Source of the DNA: Spirometra erinaceieuropaei
Lineage: Eukaryota; Platyhelminthes; Cestoda; Diphyllobothriidea; Diphyllobothriidae
Length of the DNA: 64,000 nt
Direction: 5' to 3'
Assembly: GCA_902702965.1 (NCBI GenBank)
Contig: CACRXP010000300.1
Location: forward strand, 381,397-445,396
Under the pieces are notes generated by a model that saw only the letters and a program-made list of their open reading frames with translations, made no database searches and was not told where the DNA came from. Positions 45,493 to 55,670 of the stretch are shown piece after piece. Positions within the stretch are counted from its first letter, which is position 1. The number at the start of each line of letters is the position of its first letter. The position numbers and the translations under genes were made by a program.

Positions 45493-45860
45493 CAAGGTGC
45501 ATGTCTTGACCTGGATGATTGTTGACTAATTCTTACAAAACCTCTGGCTGCCCATTCTGGGGAGCATAAAACCTCCACAGAACCTTCCCCATGCAGAATA
45601 TATTCGTTTATTAATGTTTTGATAATATATTCTAATGTTTTGCAAATTAGAAGCAAACGCTGTCCTAACCCGACTAAAAATCATGCAATTAAAAACAACC
45701 TGGTCGTTTAATTTAAAAGATCAGGAATGCCAGTAGGTGAGGAAGCTACCAAGCAATTGCCCTCCGTGATCGTCAATAACTCTACCGAACTGTCCTGACA
45801 TGCTGTTACTTATCTGTTACATAGGGGTTCTTTGAAATGCGACATATGGAATTGTGGTAA
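45493..45860 (-). repeat. repeat shared with 46.9-47.25 and 57.09-57.47 kb
   Basis: 'tggctgcccattctggggag' 'cataaaacctccacagaacc' and 'ccaactgtcctgacatgctg' 'aacttatctgtt' recur three times. The minus frame at 47,267-46,797 (156 codons, with GTPELFILAQASFASGLWNI and FLWGLYAPRNGHAGR) is its longest open version. It lies beside the gypsy fragment and may be part of that element; not identified. Confidence 0.5.
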
Positions 45861-45924
45861 ACTGCTAAAACAGTGCCAGGACGACTAAGGTAATGGTGGT
45901 TATGACGACGACGAGGGGACGGCG

Positions 45925-46000
45925 ACGAGGATGATGATGATGATGAGGAGGAGAACGATGCTGATACTGCTGCTGCCTATGCTGCTGATGTTGATGATGG

Positions 46001-46060
<60 letters not shown>

Positions 46061-46090
46061 CCACGACGACGACGACGACGGAGAAGAAGA
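45925..46090. repeat. GAT/GAC microsatellite, unit 1
   Basis: Long gat tract (to 46,058) then gac. Frames through it (poly-His, poly-Met, poly-Ile) are not protein. The unit 2 counterpart is at 57,526-57,615 and is shorter. Confidence 0.9.
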
Positions 46091-46513
46091 TGCTGCAGAT
46101 AATACCGATAGCGCTGCAGTTGCCAAAGATGACGATGAAAATTATGCTGATTAAGCACAATGCATGGGGTCCGTAGGATGACTTGGTGCGCTAAATTTGT
46201 GTCAGCTCACTGTCTCGTCTGCATGTGGGTAAATTCTACTAGAAATAAATACATTTTAATCAGCAAAAGAAGTGTTATCCTCTTCCTACCACTTCCGTCC
46301 TCTATTTGTTCCTTTTATTTACCAAACACTTAATAGATGCCAAACAATAGACTCCTAGTTGCACCAACATCCGCGTCCGAAGACAGAAAAACTCTTCGAG
46401 GCGCAACACGACTGAGTTCATATGGGTCGTTCTACAAATGGACCCACTACTTCCTATCGACGTATTCATTTTATTATTTTTAATGAGACTGCAGGTATTC
46501 GGATAATTTAACA

Positions 46514-46660
46514 CGGCACCTCCTCTAGTAACGGACACAACGGGTGGTACGCTGATGAAGAAGTCGAATTTGTTGAAGACAGGCGGTTGGAACTGAAAGC
46601 AGCAGCGGCAGCAGCAGCAGCAGCATCAGTTGAAATTATTTTTTTTACAGCCCGATAAAT
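46514..46660 (+). other. conserved acidic/Ala-repeat frame, unit 1
   Basis: One frame reads WYADEEVEFVEDRRLELKAA and a run of Ala encoded by a cag/cgg tract, open also in unit 2 (57,741-57,850). A second frame, MAPPLVTDTTSGTLMKKSNL in unit 2, has ACG in place of ATG and an early stop in unit 1. It may be an exon or chance. Confidence 0.25.
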
Positions 46661-47395
46661 GTTGTTCTGAGGTAAAGAAACAGAAGGGAGTCACAAACTA
46701 TGGTGAAGGGAAAAGGCGATTGTTCAAGTCACGGTATGCCAAGTCGGCTGCGAAGTGCGTGAGCGGAATCAGCTTACCCAATCTGCGTGTGCCGCATTAT
46801 CGATTAAGCACGATATCTTTGCTCTGTAATGTGCAGGCATTTTTAGTTAGGAACGTGCGCACTGCCCACTGAGATCGCATGATCCTTCTTAAGGATGTAA
46901 ACATTCCCAGCAAAGCCCAAGCGTCTACATGCTCAAAATAACCGTTTATTCTGTCAATGTACTTGTGCTGGCCCGGAAGATCAGGGTAAAGATGCAGACT
47001 AGTTCGTACACGTCTTCCCGCATGCCCATTCCGTGGAGCATAAAGCCCCCACAAAAACTTCCTTATGCAGTATATCCTCGTTCGTTTGCATGTCAGTAAT
47101 ATGTTCCACAAACCAGAAGCGAACGATGCCTGGGCCAGAATGAAAAGCTCAGGAGTACCAGTAGGTGGGGGAGCTACCAAGTGCTTGCACTCCGTGATCG
47201 TTGATAGCTGTACCCAACTGTCCTGGCATGTTGTAAAATATATGTTACATAATAGTTCCATTGCCAAAGCCCACCGCCTTTATATATGTCCTGATGCTTC
47301 GGAGAAAAAGGAGGCCAAGTCTAATCCGATAGGGCAGAACAAAATCGCACTGCATTGCATTTGCATTCAGCAAATCTGTTTGACCCCTCTTGCAG

Positions 47396-47421
47396 CACAG
47401 GCCAAGGCAGCACCATATTAA
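47396..47421 (+). pseudogene. second, decayed terminal exon, unit 1
   Basis: The acceptor CTCTTGCAG and the following 'cac' match exon t, but phase-1 reading gives AQAKAAPY and a stop. The DNA after it still aligns to exon t and its 3' UTR ('tgacaaagaatttgatgtcc', 'tttcttaatcattttcacatgacc'). AATAAA at 48,026. Confidence 0.55.
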
Positions 47422-48025
47422 CTTTTGAAATACCTCGTGAGTGACAAAGAATTTGATGTCCGAAATGCGTCGGCATTGTCTGTTCAATCCATACCAACGT
47501 CACAGATACAATATGCAGACAGTGAACATAAAACTGGCGAAAATGCTGGCCCGTCAGTGATTTCTTAATCATTTTCACATGACCTGTGCTAAATGCTTCA
47601 GACCTCTCACAGATATGACCTGCAATCTTCTCAACTCCTCCTCTTTTATGACGGTCTCGCAAAGGTCGGCGAAGGAGAATTGCTCGGCTCCTGCGACGGC
47701 TACAGCGTTGCCCTTAAGAAGACTTCCCACACTGGTTCTAACACACAAGCATATGCTGAACAAAAAAACTTGCCGAGGTGCTATGCAATTGGCTCCCTGT
47801 AAGTGCTCCAAGATTCTCCTCCTCGTCAGCTGCGGCACAGTTCTGTTAGTTTCCTTTGGCACGACTGCAGAATGCGTGTGGATTTAGAATGGTTGATGGT
47901 GAATCCATGTTTTTGTCCGAAGTTGATTCAGTATTTGAGCTTTCATATTTATCTTGATTAAGACTCCCAGAATTTACTGTATACACATATGCATGCATTT
48001 ATCTGACTGTAAAATTGTGATTTCA

Positions 48026-48031
48026 AATAAA
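48026..48031 (+). terminator. poly(A) signal-like AATAAA, second 3' end of unit 1
   Basis: Same 'gatttcaaataaat' context as 42,520, downstream of the decayed terminal exon. Confidence 0.5.
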
Positions 48032-48904
48032 TTTTCCTCTCTCACTTTTCAACCTCAATCCTCATCGTATTCGTCTGCAGCAGACTTGTCCGCCCTGCGC
48101 AACAAGCGGTCGTCACCAACAGCTGCACACCTTATGCTGGGAGTTGAAACAAAATGCACAGAAACATTTGGTGGGATGTAGTGTGTGACGATATGTAGAC
48201 AGAGCTGTCTGGAAGTCGCCGATTCTGAGCCGGTTGGTATATTTCTTGTAAAAAAACCAGCGTGAAAACGAGAAGAGAGAGAATTTGGTGTGTTTTTTCT
48301 TCTTTCAAAGTATCCACAAACGACATCCTGCAAGGCAGCGCTAATGTCATTCTTGAAGTTTCACTGTAGAAACTTCTAGCTGGCCAATAAATGACTAATA
48401 TCAAGTAGAAGTCGAATGAGGACAGAAGTGACGGTGGTCGTCCCCTGGACCCGGTGGTGATATCTAGGTAATTAACCAATCATTCTGCGCCAGCTCATGG
48501 TTTACGACAGTTGGCGAACCTACCCAGGACACATGTCCGGCGCCAAACATGAAACCAACTGCCACTCTGGCTCCAATTCAAATCGATAACGCACAGAACA
48601 CTCGCAGGAACTACTTTATCAGTTTCAGTAGGCAAGAATCGTAGGATTAGTTTTAGCCACGTTTTGCGCCTAGACCTACAAAGTTGACGAAATCTCCAAA
48701 AAACCACCCAAGTGCTTTAAGGCGCATAGAAATTACGGGTGTCACTTGAAGGCTTGAAATCCCTGTACTCCACCAGATATACCCCATCCTGCCGCGCACA
48801 CTGCCTACAGCCCCCTTAGACACTGATTTGGGGATATGTTCACCTGTACTATCTACGATCAGCTATTATATGTCGTATGACCAAAACGTGAGGCTGCACA
48901 TCGG

Positions 48905-49080
48905 ATGATTTTAGCGAACTTCCCAGATCAGAATATCACCCCACCCTCTCCTCCTCCTCCTCCCCCTCTTCCTCCTATTTCACCTCATCCCCCTCTTCCT
49001 TCTTCAACTCTCGCGACTCCAACTCATCTGCGTAGACGGCAACACCGTCTCCCCAGACACACTTCCACCCTCTCCTACCG
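48905..49080. repeat. CTC-rich tract
   Basis: Pyrimidine-rich 'cctcctcctcctccccctct' region matching 62,490-62,575 in unit 2. Confidence 0.7.
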
Positions 49081-49800
49081 GCACCGTACATTTGAGTCAG
49101 ACATCGGCCTGACTGACAGTGACTGGCGAATCCATCGCAATCGCACCAGCATACCAGTACCAGCAAGAGCCTTCACAGAATCAGCAGCCATTGCATAGGT
49201 CTATTTGGCCATATGCGCATCCACCAAATTCGCACAAAAAAACAATGCGTTTCAGGTTCATAAAAATACCCGTCAGTTCAACCGTCCTTGCCAGTGATGT
49301 CCACCGTGTTGTCCGTAGCAAGGCGAAAGCAGACACGATGATTTGCGCGTGAATTAGTTAATTGGGGGCGTAGATTTGCGCAGCATCTACAGCAATCTAC
49401 TCTCCTCCTCCTCCTCCTCCTCCTCCTAATCCTCCTCCTCCTCCTCCTCGTCCTCCTCCTCCTCCACCCCCACCTCCTCCTCCCCCTCCTCCTGCCCCCC
49501 ACCTCGATCCGGTGTTGGGTCATTGTCAAAATACTGGTGGCGGGAGAAGGTGCAGTTGGCTGGCATGGCCGTACCTGCTCCAAGGCGCACCATCACGCCC
49601 CTGGTCCACAGTAAATACTTGACTACTACTTGGACAGTAGTAAGGGCAGATGAGACGCAGGTATGTGAGTGCCCCAGGCATAGGTTCCCCAGCCTCTGCG
49701 CGGTGGATCCACAAGTGTCTGACCAAGTCCACTTTTAATGTGAAAGTCCTATCTCCATGGGGGCGAGGCTGGGACCGAGTCAACAGAGCAGGACTTAAGA
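49080..49800 (-). repeat. zinc-finger-repeat copy at the end of unit 1
   Basis: The minus frame from 49,783 reads HGDRTFTLKVDLVRHLWIHR and AEAGEPMPGALTYLRL, a finger whose cysteines are largely lost but with L..H..IH and the GEPxPGA linker. The flank at 49,275-49,400 matches 28,381 and 43,746. A (CTC)n tract lies at 49,399-49,500. It is absent from the end of unit 2. Confidence 0.6.
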
Positions 49801-50159
49801 CTGTTGATAGTAAATGACGTTTCGCTTATTCTGAGGAGCTGCAGGGACTTTTCCGTCCCCTCAACTGATTTTAGTAGATATCAGCTTCGGAATTGCATGC
49901 TTTCCAGGTGATATCTTTAGATTCATTTAATGGGGGACCCGTCTTAATTTATCGACGGAAAAGGTAACGCTTTCAATGACGACAGCACCTTGTTCCATTC
50001 AAAGTTCTTGATTGTCTTGACTCATTTCCATTTCTTGACTGTGTGCAGAGGTCTCCATCGTAAAAAATTATCAGACAACTGAGACGGTAGTTGCATCTTG
50101 TGTAGTACTTTATTTAACAAGTTTTAGAAGCTATAATTTATACAAGCAAATTCCTCCCT

Positions 50160-50790
50160 CAGTCTTCTCCTACTACGGATGTACCACCCATAAAAATTCC
50201 TCCTGCCTGTCCATAGTAGGACCTTCTGCCTGTTCTACCTGCATCCTTACTTCTCCATATTTACGTGATGCGCACTAGGCATCGGTAAAATGCCACCCAA
50301 TGGTATCTGGCCTCGTAGAGATTGTGCGGAAGTTGATACAACCAATTTGCTTGAAAAGGTAGAACTAGCAGTTGATTTGATGATGGTCACCATGGCATTA
50401 TTATGCCATGTGAATCCCGCCCAAGGCTCCTCGCATGCTGTGCATGCTGTATTCGGCACTATTGTTCACTGAACTCTTACACCTAGAGGTGGTTATCTGA
50501 CACAGGAATCTGCCTCAGAAATGATCAGTACTCTCGATTCCAGGCATCAATGGTTAGTGCATATACAGTCCAGAATAAATAACCGCACTATATGCAAGCA
50601 CAGCAGAACATTTGAGTAATCGTGGTAAAAGACCCTGTCCATTGCGACGTTGAAGCGGCCGCTATCAGGCCAAAGTAATTCGGTTGAAACCACAAATTCA
50701 ACATTTGATCGTATTTCAGCTCTCCTGGAGAAGTCTTAGAGTAAGGAAGGAATGAATATTCGGAAAGGGTCACTGGTCAAATAATCAGTA
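50160..50790. other. unit 2-specific stretch, no gene recognised
   Basis: It lies between two copies of the 'catggtttccaggtgacc' block and has no match in unit 3 at the same place. Two 60-codon frames are open but unrecognised. Confidence 0.35.
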
Positions 50791-50892
50791 GTCGCCATGG
50801 TTTCCAGGTGACCACTCTGACTTAATTTAACTGGGGACGCGTCCCTCAATGTTCTCCTACTACAAGTGTACGCATAAAAATTCCGGGGCGCA

Positions 50893-50898
50893 TATAAT
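50893..50898 (+). promoter_or_regulatory. possible TATA-like box, unit 2 gene
   Basis: TATAAT in 'ggggcgcatataatg', 372 nt before the start ATG. The same box sits 373 nt before the ATG in unit 3 (63,186). Conservation alone is weak support because the flank is duplicated too. Confidence 0.25.
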
Positions 50899-51264
50899 GG
50901 ATTCTGCTGTCAGTCGGTGCTCGAAAGAATTTGACGCAATCCGTAATCTTCCGCAGAATTTATTAAGTTGCACTAATATTCGCCGAAACTTATGGGATCT
51001 CGCCATAAAGACCCAGCTTCTTATTTGGTTTAGCTACTAGAAATCACCTAATGAACCTGCGATTGTCTGTTAGCAATTTTCGCAAAAATTATGGAGGGCT
51101 GAGTGTAACACACAGGGGGGGCATTCGTGAATTGACCGCTGCGACTCCTGATGACCTTCATGTCGACCTATCGCGTGCGAGATCCGCGCTTATTGATCTA
51201 GGCACTGTTTGAACAGTCGGCTGGTGCATCAGAATTGCATACCTAGCTAGCACTGGTGGTTGCA

Positions 51265-51562
51265 ATGTACGTCGATTGGGCAGTGAATATTGTACGGTGT
51301 ATCTCTGAGAAGATATGGCAGTGGAATTCAGTGGAGGAGGAGGAGCTTGAGGGGAGGCAGGAGGAGAGACAAGAGAAGGAGGAGCAGCGCGAGGACAAGG
51401 AGGAAGGAGAGCTTGAGAAGGAGCACCATGAGAAGGTAAGGGAGGAGGAAATGGAAGAGGAGAAGGAGAAGAGGGTGAAGGGGAGGCAGAAGCGCGACAG
51501 GGAGATGAAGGAACATGAGGAGGAGCAGGAGGAGAAGGAGGATGAGGCGGAGGACGTGTTTT
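51265..51562 (+). CDS. modular gene, unit 2: start exon e
   Basis: ATG 51,265 is preceded by an in-frame TAG seven codons upstream, so this is the first possible ATG. The exon encodes MYVDWAVNIVRCISEKIWQW, NSVEE and about 75 residues of Glu/Lys/Arg/Gln-rich helix (likely a coiled coil or charged rod), ending EDVF plus one base. The donor is GTAAGA. It is phase 1 and joins every downstream module in frame. With exons at 53,044, 53,623, 53,885, 54,597 and 55,023 the spliced frame is open for 309 residues, or 318 with the 27-nt microexon. No signal peptide or known domain is seen. The start and end sequences are shared with 33.8 and 63.56 kb while the acidic middle varies in length. Confidence 0.72.
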
Positions 51563-52074
51563 GTAAGACTCGTTTGATAATTACTGAGCATAACTTCTCA
51601 TAGAAGTCGTTGTAGCATTTGACTGAACTTTTCAGATAAATGTAGGCGCAGGTATCAACATTGCAGTGAGCTAGATTCTCCTAAAAAATAATCAGAACAG
51701 TGTTGTATATCAGTACCAAATACTTAGTGCCAGGCAAGGCTCTTGAATATTAGCCCAGGATCTTAAAATTTCCACAAATTCCCATTCAATTGCGCTTTTC
51801 GGTATGGGCCTCTTCGTCAAAGGCAATCGACATAGACCCCGCTGCAAATTTACCACAACAAAAACAGAACACAAAGTCGATAGATAGAATCACTTTGCCT
51901 TAAAATTCTGATTTAAAAGTTACAAAGGCAGCTAAATGAGGGGGAGGCGAAATAGAAGGAGGTTGACTGGGAGTAGATGTGTTGAAGTCTCTAAGCTTCG
52001 AAACTTCTGGCGTGTCAGTATATTAGGAAGTAAATAAATAGAATTTCCCTTATCGGAATTCGTTTAAGATGTGC

Positions 52075-52113
52075 AGGAGCAGGAGCAGAAAGAGGAGGAG
52101 GAGGACCTGTTTT
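52075..52113 (+). pseudogene. duplicated 3' end of exon e within the intron, unit 2
   Basis: 'gaggaggaggacctgttttg' and the intron after it repeat 51,525-51,660. The donor is GTATGT. No start or acceptor precedes it. Confidence 0.5.
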
Positions 52114-52841
52114 GTATGTCTCGTTTAATAATTACTGAGCATTTCTTCTCATTGAAGTCGTTGGAACATTTGACTGAACTTAACAGATATGAGTAGGCGC
52201 GGGTATCAACATTGCAGTGTGTTAGATTCTCCCGAAATAAAGAAGAAGAAGAAGATGTGCTGAAGTCTCCAAGCTTTGAAACTTCTGGGGTGTCAGTATA
52301 TTAGGAAATGAGTAAACCAGAGTTTCCCAGAGTCGTTTGGATGTGCACAACCTCAAGCTTTGCTAGTCTTAGAAGAATATTCCCACTCCTATAGACGCAA
52401 TCTACGCAGGGCATGGTTTTGAAGTTAATATCGTCAATGATATTTAACGGGTGCGGTAGGTGACACCGTCACCATCGTCGCTAGCTTTTGCATTTAGTCT
52501 GAGACAAACAAGCCACCTCTAAGCCCTCCACCACTTGAAGGATATATGGGAGGCAGACGGATCCGGCTCCAGTCGATGGCTTCAATAGCCTTATAAGGTA
52601 TCCGACGCGACACATATTGAGACCTGGAAGGCTGAAGAAATTGTCATAAAGTAAAAGCAGGCCTAGTCATCCCGTCCTAACACAAGCCACATCACAGTAT
52701 TAATTTTCTTGATATGCATTTCTACGAAGGCAGCCCCGTAATCTAGTTGGAATGCGCACATGCGGAATATGACATTGGCAATGGCCGTATGCCACGATAG
52801 ACCCTGCGGTCCATATGACCTGCGAGTCACCGAAACGATCA

Positions 52842-52925
52842 CCACCACCACCACCACCACCACCACCACCACCACCACCACCACCACCACCACCACCACC
52901 ACCACCACCACCACCACCACCACCA
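52842..52925. repeat. ACC microsatellite in the first intron, unit 2
   Basis: About 28 perfect triplets. Poly-Thr, poly-Val and poly-Gly frames come from it. Same site as the ATC array at 35,287. Confidence 0.95.
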
Positions 52926-53043
52926 TCAAAAACAACGACGACAACAACAACACCATCTCCACTTCTGCCTCTCTGATATACAGCAGTGCTTCTACTTCTT
53001 CCCACAACGGATGATCTGTTCGCAATCCGCGTATGTATTTCAG

Positions 53044-53166
53044 ATGATGTCGAGCTTCAATGCGCGGAAGAGTGCTGGGAATTTGTAGAGGAATGCGTCA
53101 TAGACTCCACCGGTCTGTCGGACGAGAAAGTTGCAGAGGAACCCCCGCTGACAGCAGCAGTTCAGG
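53044..53166 (+). CDS. modular gene, unit 2: a-type exon
   Basis: Acceptor GTATTTCAG, donor G|GTAGGC, 123 nt (one codon longer), phase 1-1. The product is DDVELQCAEECWEFVEECVI, DSTGLSDEKV, LTAAVQG. Confidence 0.77.
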
Positions 53167-53622
53167 GTAGGCATTATCTATGTTACGTCAAACACCTTTT
53201 CTCTGCTATTGCATTGACAAGCATTTGTATCATATGATGTGTAGTCAATAAGAGCGTCCGCGGCTCACACACACACACACACCATACTACCACGGAGGCT
53301 GTAGTTACCTGCTAGCCTATTGGCCCTCTGTAACACGACCCAGTGTTAGTTGCGGGGAGAACGCTTCTTACTGATATGGAAAAGTTCATCTACGGAGCCA
53401 GGCGTCGGCAATGGCTTTACGCCACGCAGTCGACCCTAACCCCGAGTTAACAAAACTGCCGCCGCCGCTGCCACCAACAGTGCTACCACCATCACATCTA
53501 CCTCCATCCAATACGCCAGTGTTTCTTCTCATTGTCATATCTGACGATATATCGTGTGTTCTGCTGCACCCATCTGGCTTACAATGTCACCTACCCGTAC
53601 TCACTCACCATACGCATTTTAG

Positions 53623-53742
53623 ATGACTTTGAACTCAGCTGTGTCCAGACACGTTTGGAGTGTTCTGACGAGGGCATCGAGGTTCATGCCGCACAGTCGT
53701 ACGTGGAGGCGGAACACAAAGCTGAGCTGACCACGGTCGAGG
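53623..53742 (+). CDS. modular gene, unit 2: b-type exon
   Basis: Acceptor GCATTTTAG, donor G|GTAGGC, 120 nt, phase 1-1. The product is DDFELSCVQTRLECSDEGIE and AEHKAELTTVEG. Confidence 0.77.
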
Positions 53743-53884
53743 GTAGGCATTATCTGCAAATCGTCATTTGGCATTTTTTCCGTTTTATTACTTAGAGGCT
53801 TCCGTATCATATGGTGAAATTTGTCTCACCACAAATGTACGATGAGCTCTCTCACACGCAATCTTACTGCTGTGGATGTTGTAG

Positions 53885-54004
53885 ATGATACGGATTTGCT
53901 GTTTGCGTCGGAAGTCCGAAGGGAGGCGGAGGATGCCTCTGTCATCCTGTCAACCAGGACGTCAGCTCAGATTGAGCACAAATGGCGAATGTCCGCGGCA
54001 AACG
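53885..54004 (+). CDS. modular gene, unit 2: c-type exon
   Basis: Acceptor GATGTTGTAG, donor G|GTAGGT, 120 nt, phase 1-1. The product starts DDTDLLFASEVRREAEDASV and ends IEHKWRMSAANG. Confidence 0.78.
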
Positions 54005-54225
54005 GTAGGTCAATCTATTCTCCACATATTATCCTGGTGCAGTCACTGAGAGCATTTTACCCACTGCAGACCAAATTCCCTCCATTGAACTCCCCTCAAT
54101 GAAAGTCCGCGCCAATGACAGTTGTTTGACGAACTCGGCTCCATGCGACTTTAAATTATAAAGTGCAGATTGGTCAGATTTGGAGACACTAAAATGATCC
54201 AATGCAACTTACTCTTTTTCATCAG

Positions 54226-54252
54226 AAAATGGAATGTGCATGGTGTGCATAG
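54226..54252 (+). CDS. modular gene, unit 2: possible 27-nt microexon
   Basis: Strong acceptor (CTCTTTTTCATCAG), donor ATAG|GTGGGC, 27 nt, phase 1-1. It would add ENGMCMVCI. Only one base differs from the unit 1 twin. The frame stays open for 17 more codons past this donor, so a longer form is possible. Confidence 0.45.
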   Translation, partial: KMECAWCA

Positions 54253-54596
54253 GTGGGCCCGGTGATGTGTTCATCAACTTGCATTATCTCACTCATGGGT
54301 GTTGAAAGTCAGATGTGTATTTTTGGAAAACTGGAACCACTCTTCTAGGCTGAATTCACCCCTGCGTGTACCAGTACAAAACAGAAGAGAGGCCGCTTCC
54401 CCAATATGGTTTAGCCTAAAATTGGTACTGCAGTCTGGATTAATGCCTCCAGCGTCTCCATTACATGACGTCCAAGTAAAGGCAATAAGCGCACCTTACG
54501 AGTGAACTGCAACCGATTTGCCATTTCACTACTTAACGCAACAACTAGGCTTCCAATTTAAACAGCCTTTTGAATTAAATGCCCGATGTTTCCTAG

Positions 54597-54713
54597 GTGA
54601 CAACAACGCGGAGGCCATCTTTCCGGTGGTCTTCAGCGACCCCCTCACCTGGCTGGCGGCCTGTGGGGACAATCCAATTTTAGTGCCCCCGATGGATTCA
54701 TCTGACGAATTTG
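54597..54713 (+). CDS. modular gene, unit 2: exon d
   Basis: Acceptor TTTCCTAG, donor G|GTGAGT, 117 nt, phase 1-1. The product is GDNNAEAIFPVVFSDPLTWL, AACGDNPILV, PPMDSSDEF. The best conserved exon of the family. Confidence 0.82.
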
Positions 54714-55022
54714 GTGAGTTGACATTTTGACAAAATTAATTTGTACACACAGACACGGTATATTCTTGTGAGCAGAATCTACCTCAACGGCCTGCGAGTC
54801 GTTGAGGTAGAGACGTATGCGCTCGCTCGCTCGCCTGTAACGGGAGATATTGCAACGGGAAATGACGTGTACACAGCGACTTAGGCGTTTGATTCCATTG
54901 ACCAAGCCAAACAAATTCATCTATCTCATGAAGCATAGCTGCAGAAGTTTAGTCAAGTCCTTTCACACAGGGAGAAACTAAGCCGCTATCCATTCAGCAA
55001 ATCTGGTTGTGCCTTCTTGGAG

Positions 55023-55174
55023 CACTGGCAGAAGACAGCATACTAACAATCTTGTTGTCTTTCAAAGACCCACTAGGAGTCAAAGATCTTGATATCCAAC
55101 ATACGCCGCCGCCCTCTTTTCCCTCGACACTCAGGCCGGACAGTGAACATGCAAGTGACGAAAAAGCTGGTTAG
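55023..55174 (+). CDS. modular gene, unit 2: terminal exon t
   Basis: Acceptor CTTGGAG (weaker than TTGCAG in unit 1), phase 1. The product is (A)LAEDSILTILLSFKDPLGV, KDLDIQHTPPPSFPSTLRPD, SEHASDEKAG, stop at 55,172. AATAAA follows at 55,665. Confidence 0.75.
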
Positions 55175-55664
55175 TCTGTGATTTCTTAATCACTTTCACA
55201 TGACCTCATGTATATTGAACAAGTCTCACGGTTCTCAAATTTTCTGACCGTTTCTCAGCTCAGGCATGCAATGATCCCTCCCCCTGCCCCTCCATAGGAC
55301 GGTCTCGCAAACGGCGTCGGCGGCGGAGGAGGGTCATTCGATTTCTGCGACGTCTCCTGTGTTGTGGCTAAGGCCAGCACACACACACACACTCTGTTAA
55401 CAGAGAATCCAGCTGTCCACAAATCTGAAGGGTGATCTGCGGTTCATTATTCGCCTGATCGGCCATGCCACAGTACCCCTATATTCCTTAGGCATGATAA
55501 GACAATGCGGGTTGATTTAGAGCGACCGATATCCAATCCAGCTTCTGGAACAGTGTTGATTCAGCTTTTAAGCTGTCACCTATTCCTTGATTAAGACTGC
55601 GAGCATCTACCGCTTGTATGTATATATGTATGAGCATTTATATTGCTGTAAAATTATGATTTCA

Positions 55665-55670
55665 AATAAA
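55665..55670 (+). terminator. poly(A) signal, unit 2 gene
   Basis: AATAAA in the conserved 'tatgatttcaaataaatgtt' block. Confidence 0.65.

Larger units (their letters stand above)
32850..49880 (+). repeat. tandem segmental duplication, unit 1
   Basis: It is collinear with unit 2 (49.9-62.87 kb): start exon (33.8 vs 51.3), modules (35.6-40.6 vs 53.0-54.7), terminal exon (41.7 vs 55.0), poly(A) region (42.5 vs 55.7), 'tactgtgtggaactgcgatagg' block (42.8 vs 56.2), gypsy fragment (43.3 vs 56.7), GAT microsatellite (46.0 vs 57.55), CAG/Ala segment (46.55 vs 57.77), second terminal exon (47.4 vs 60.9), its poly(A) (48.0 vs 61.5) and 'tttacgacagttggcgaacc' block (48.5 vs 62.0). The ends are approximate. 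Unit 1 is longer mainly through extra modules and retroelement insertions. Confidence 0.85.

Noticed and set aside
45865..46176. Poly-His, poly-Ile and poly-Met frames
   Set aside because: Readings of a GAT microsatellite in several frames.
52663..53025. Poly-Val, poly-Gly and poly-Thr frames
   Set aside because: All three are readings of one ACC microsatellite.
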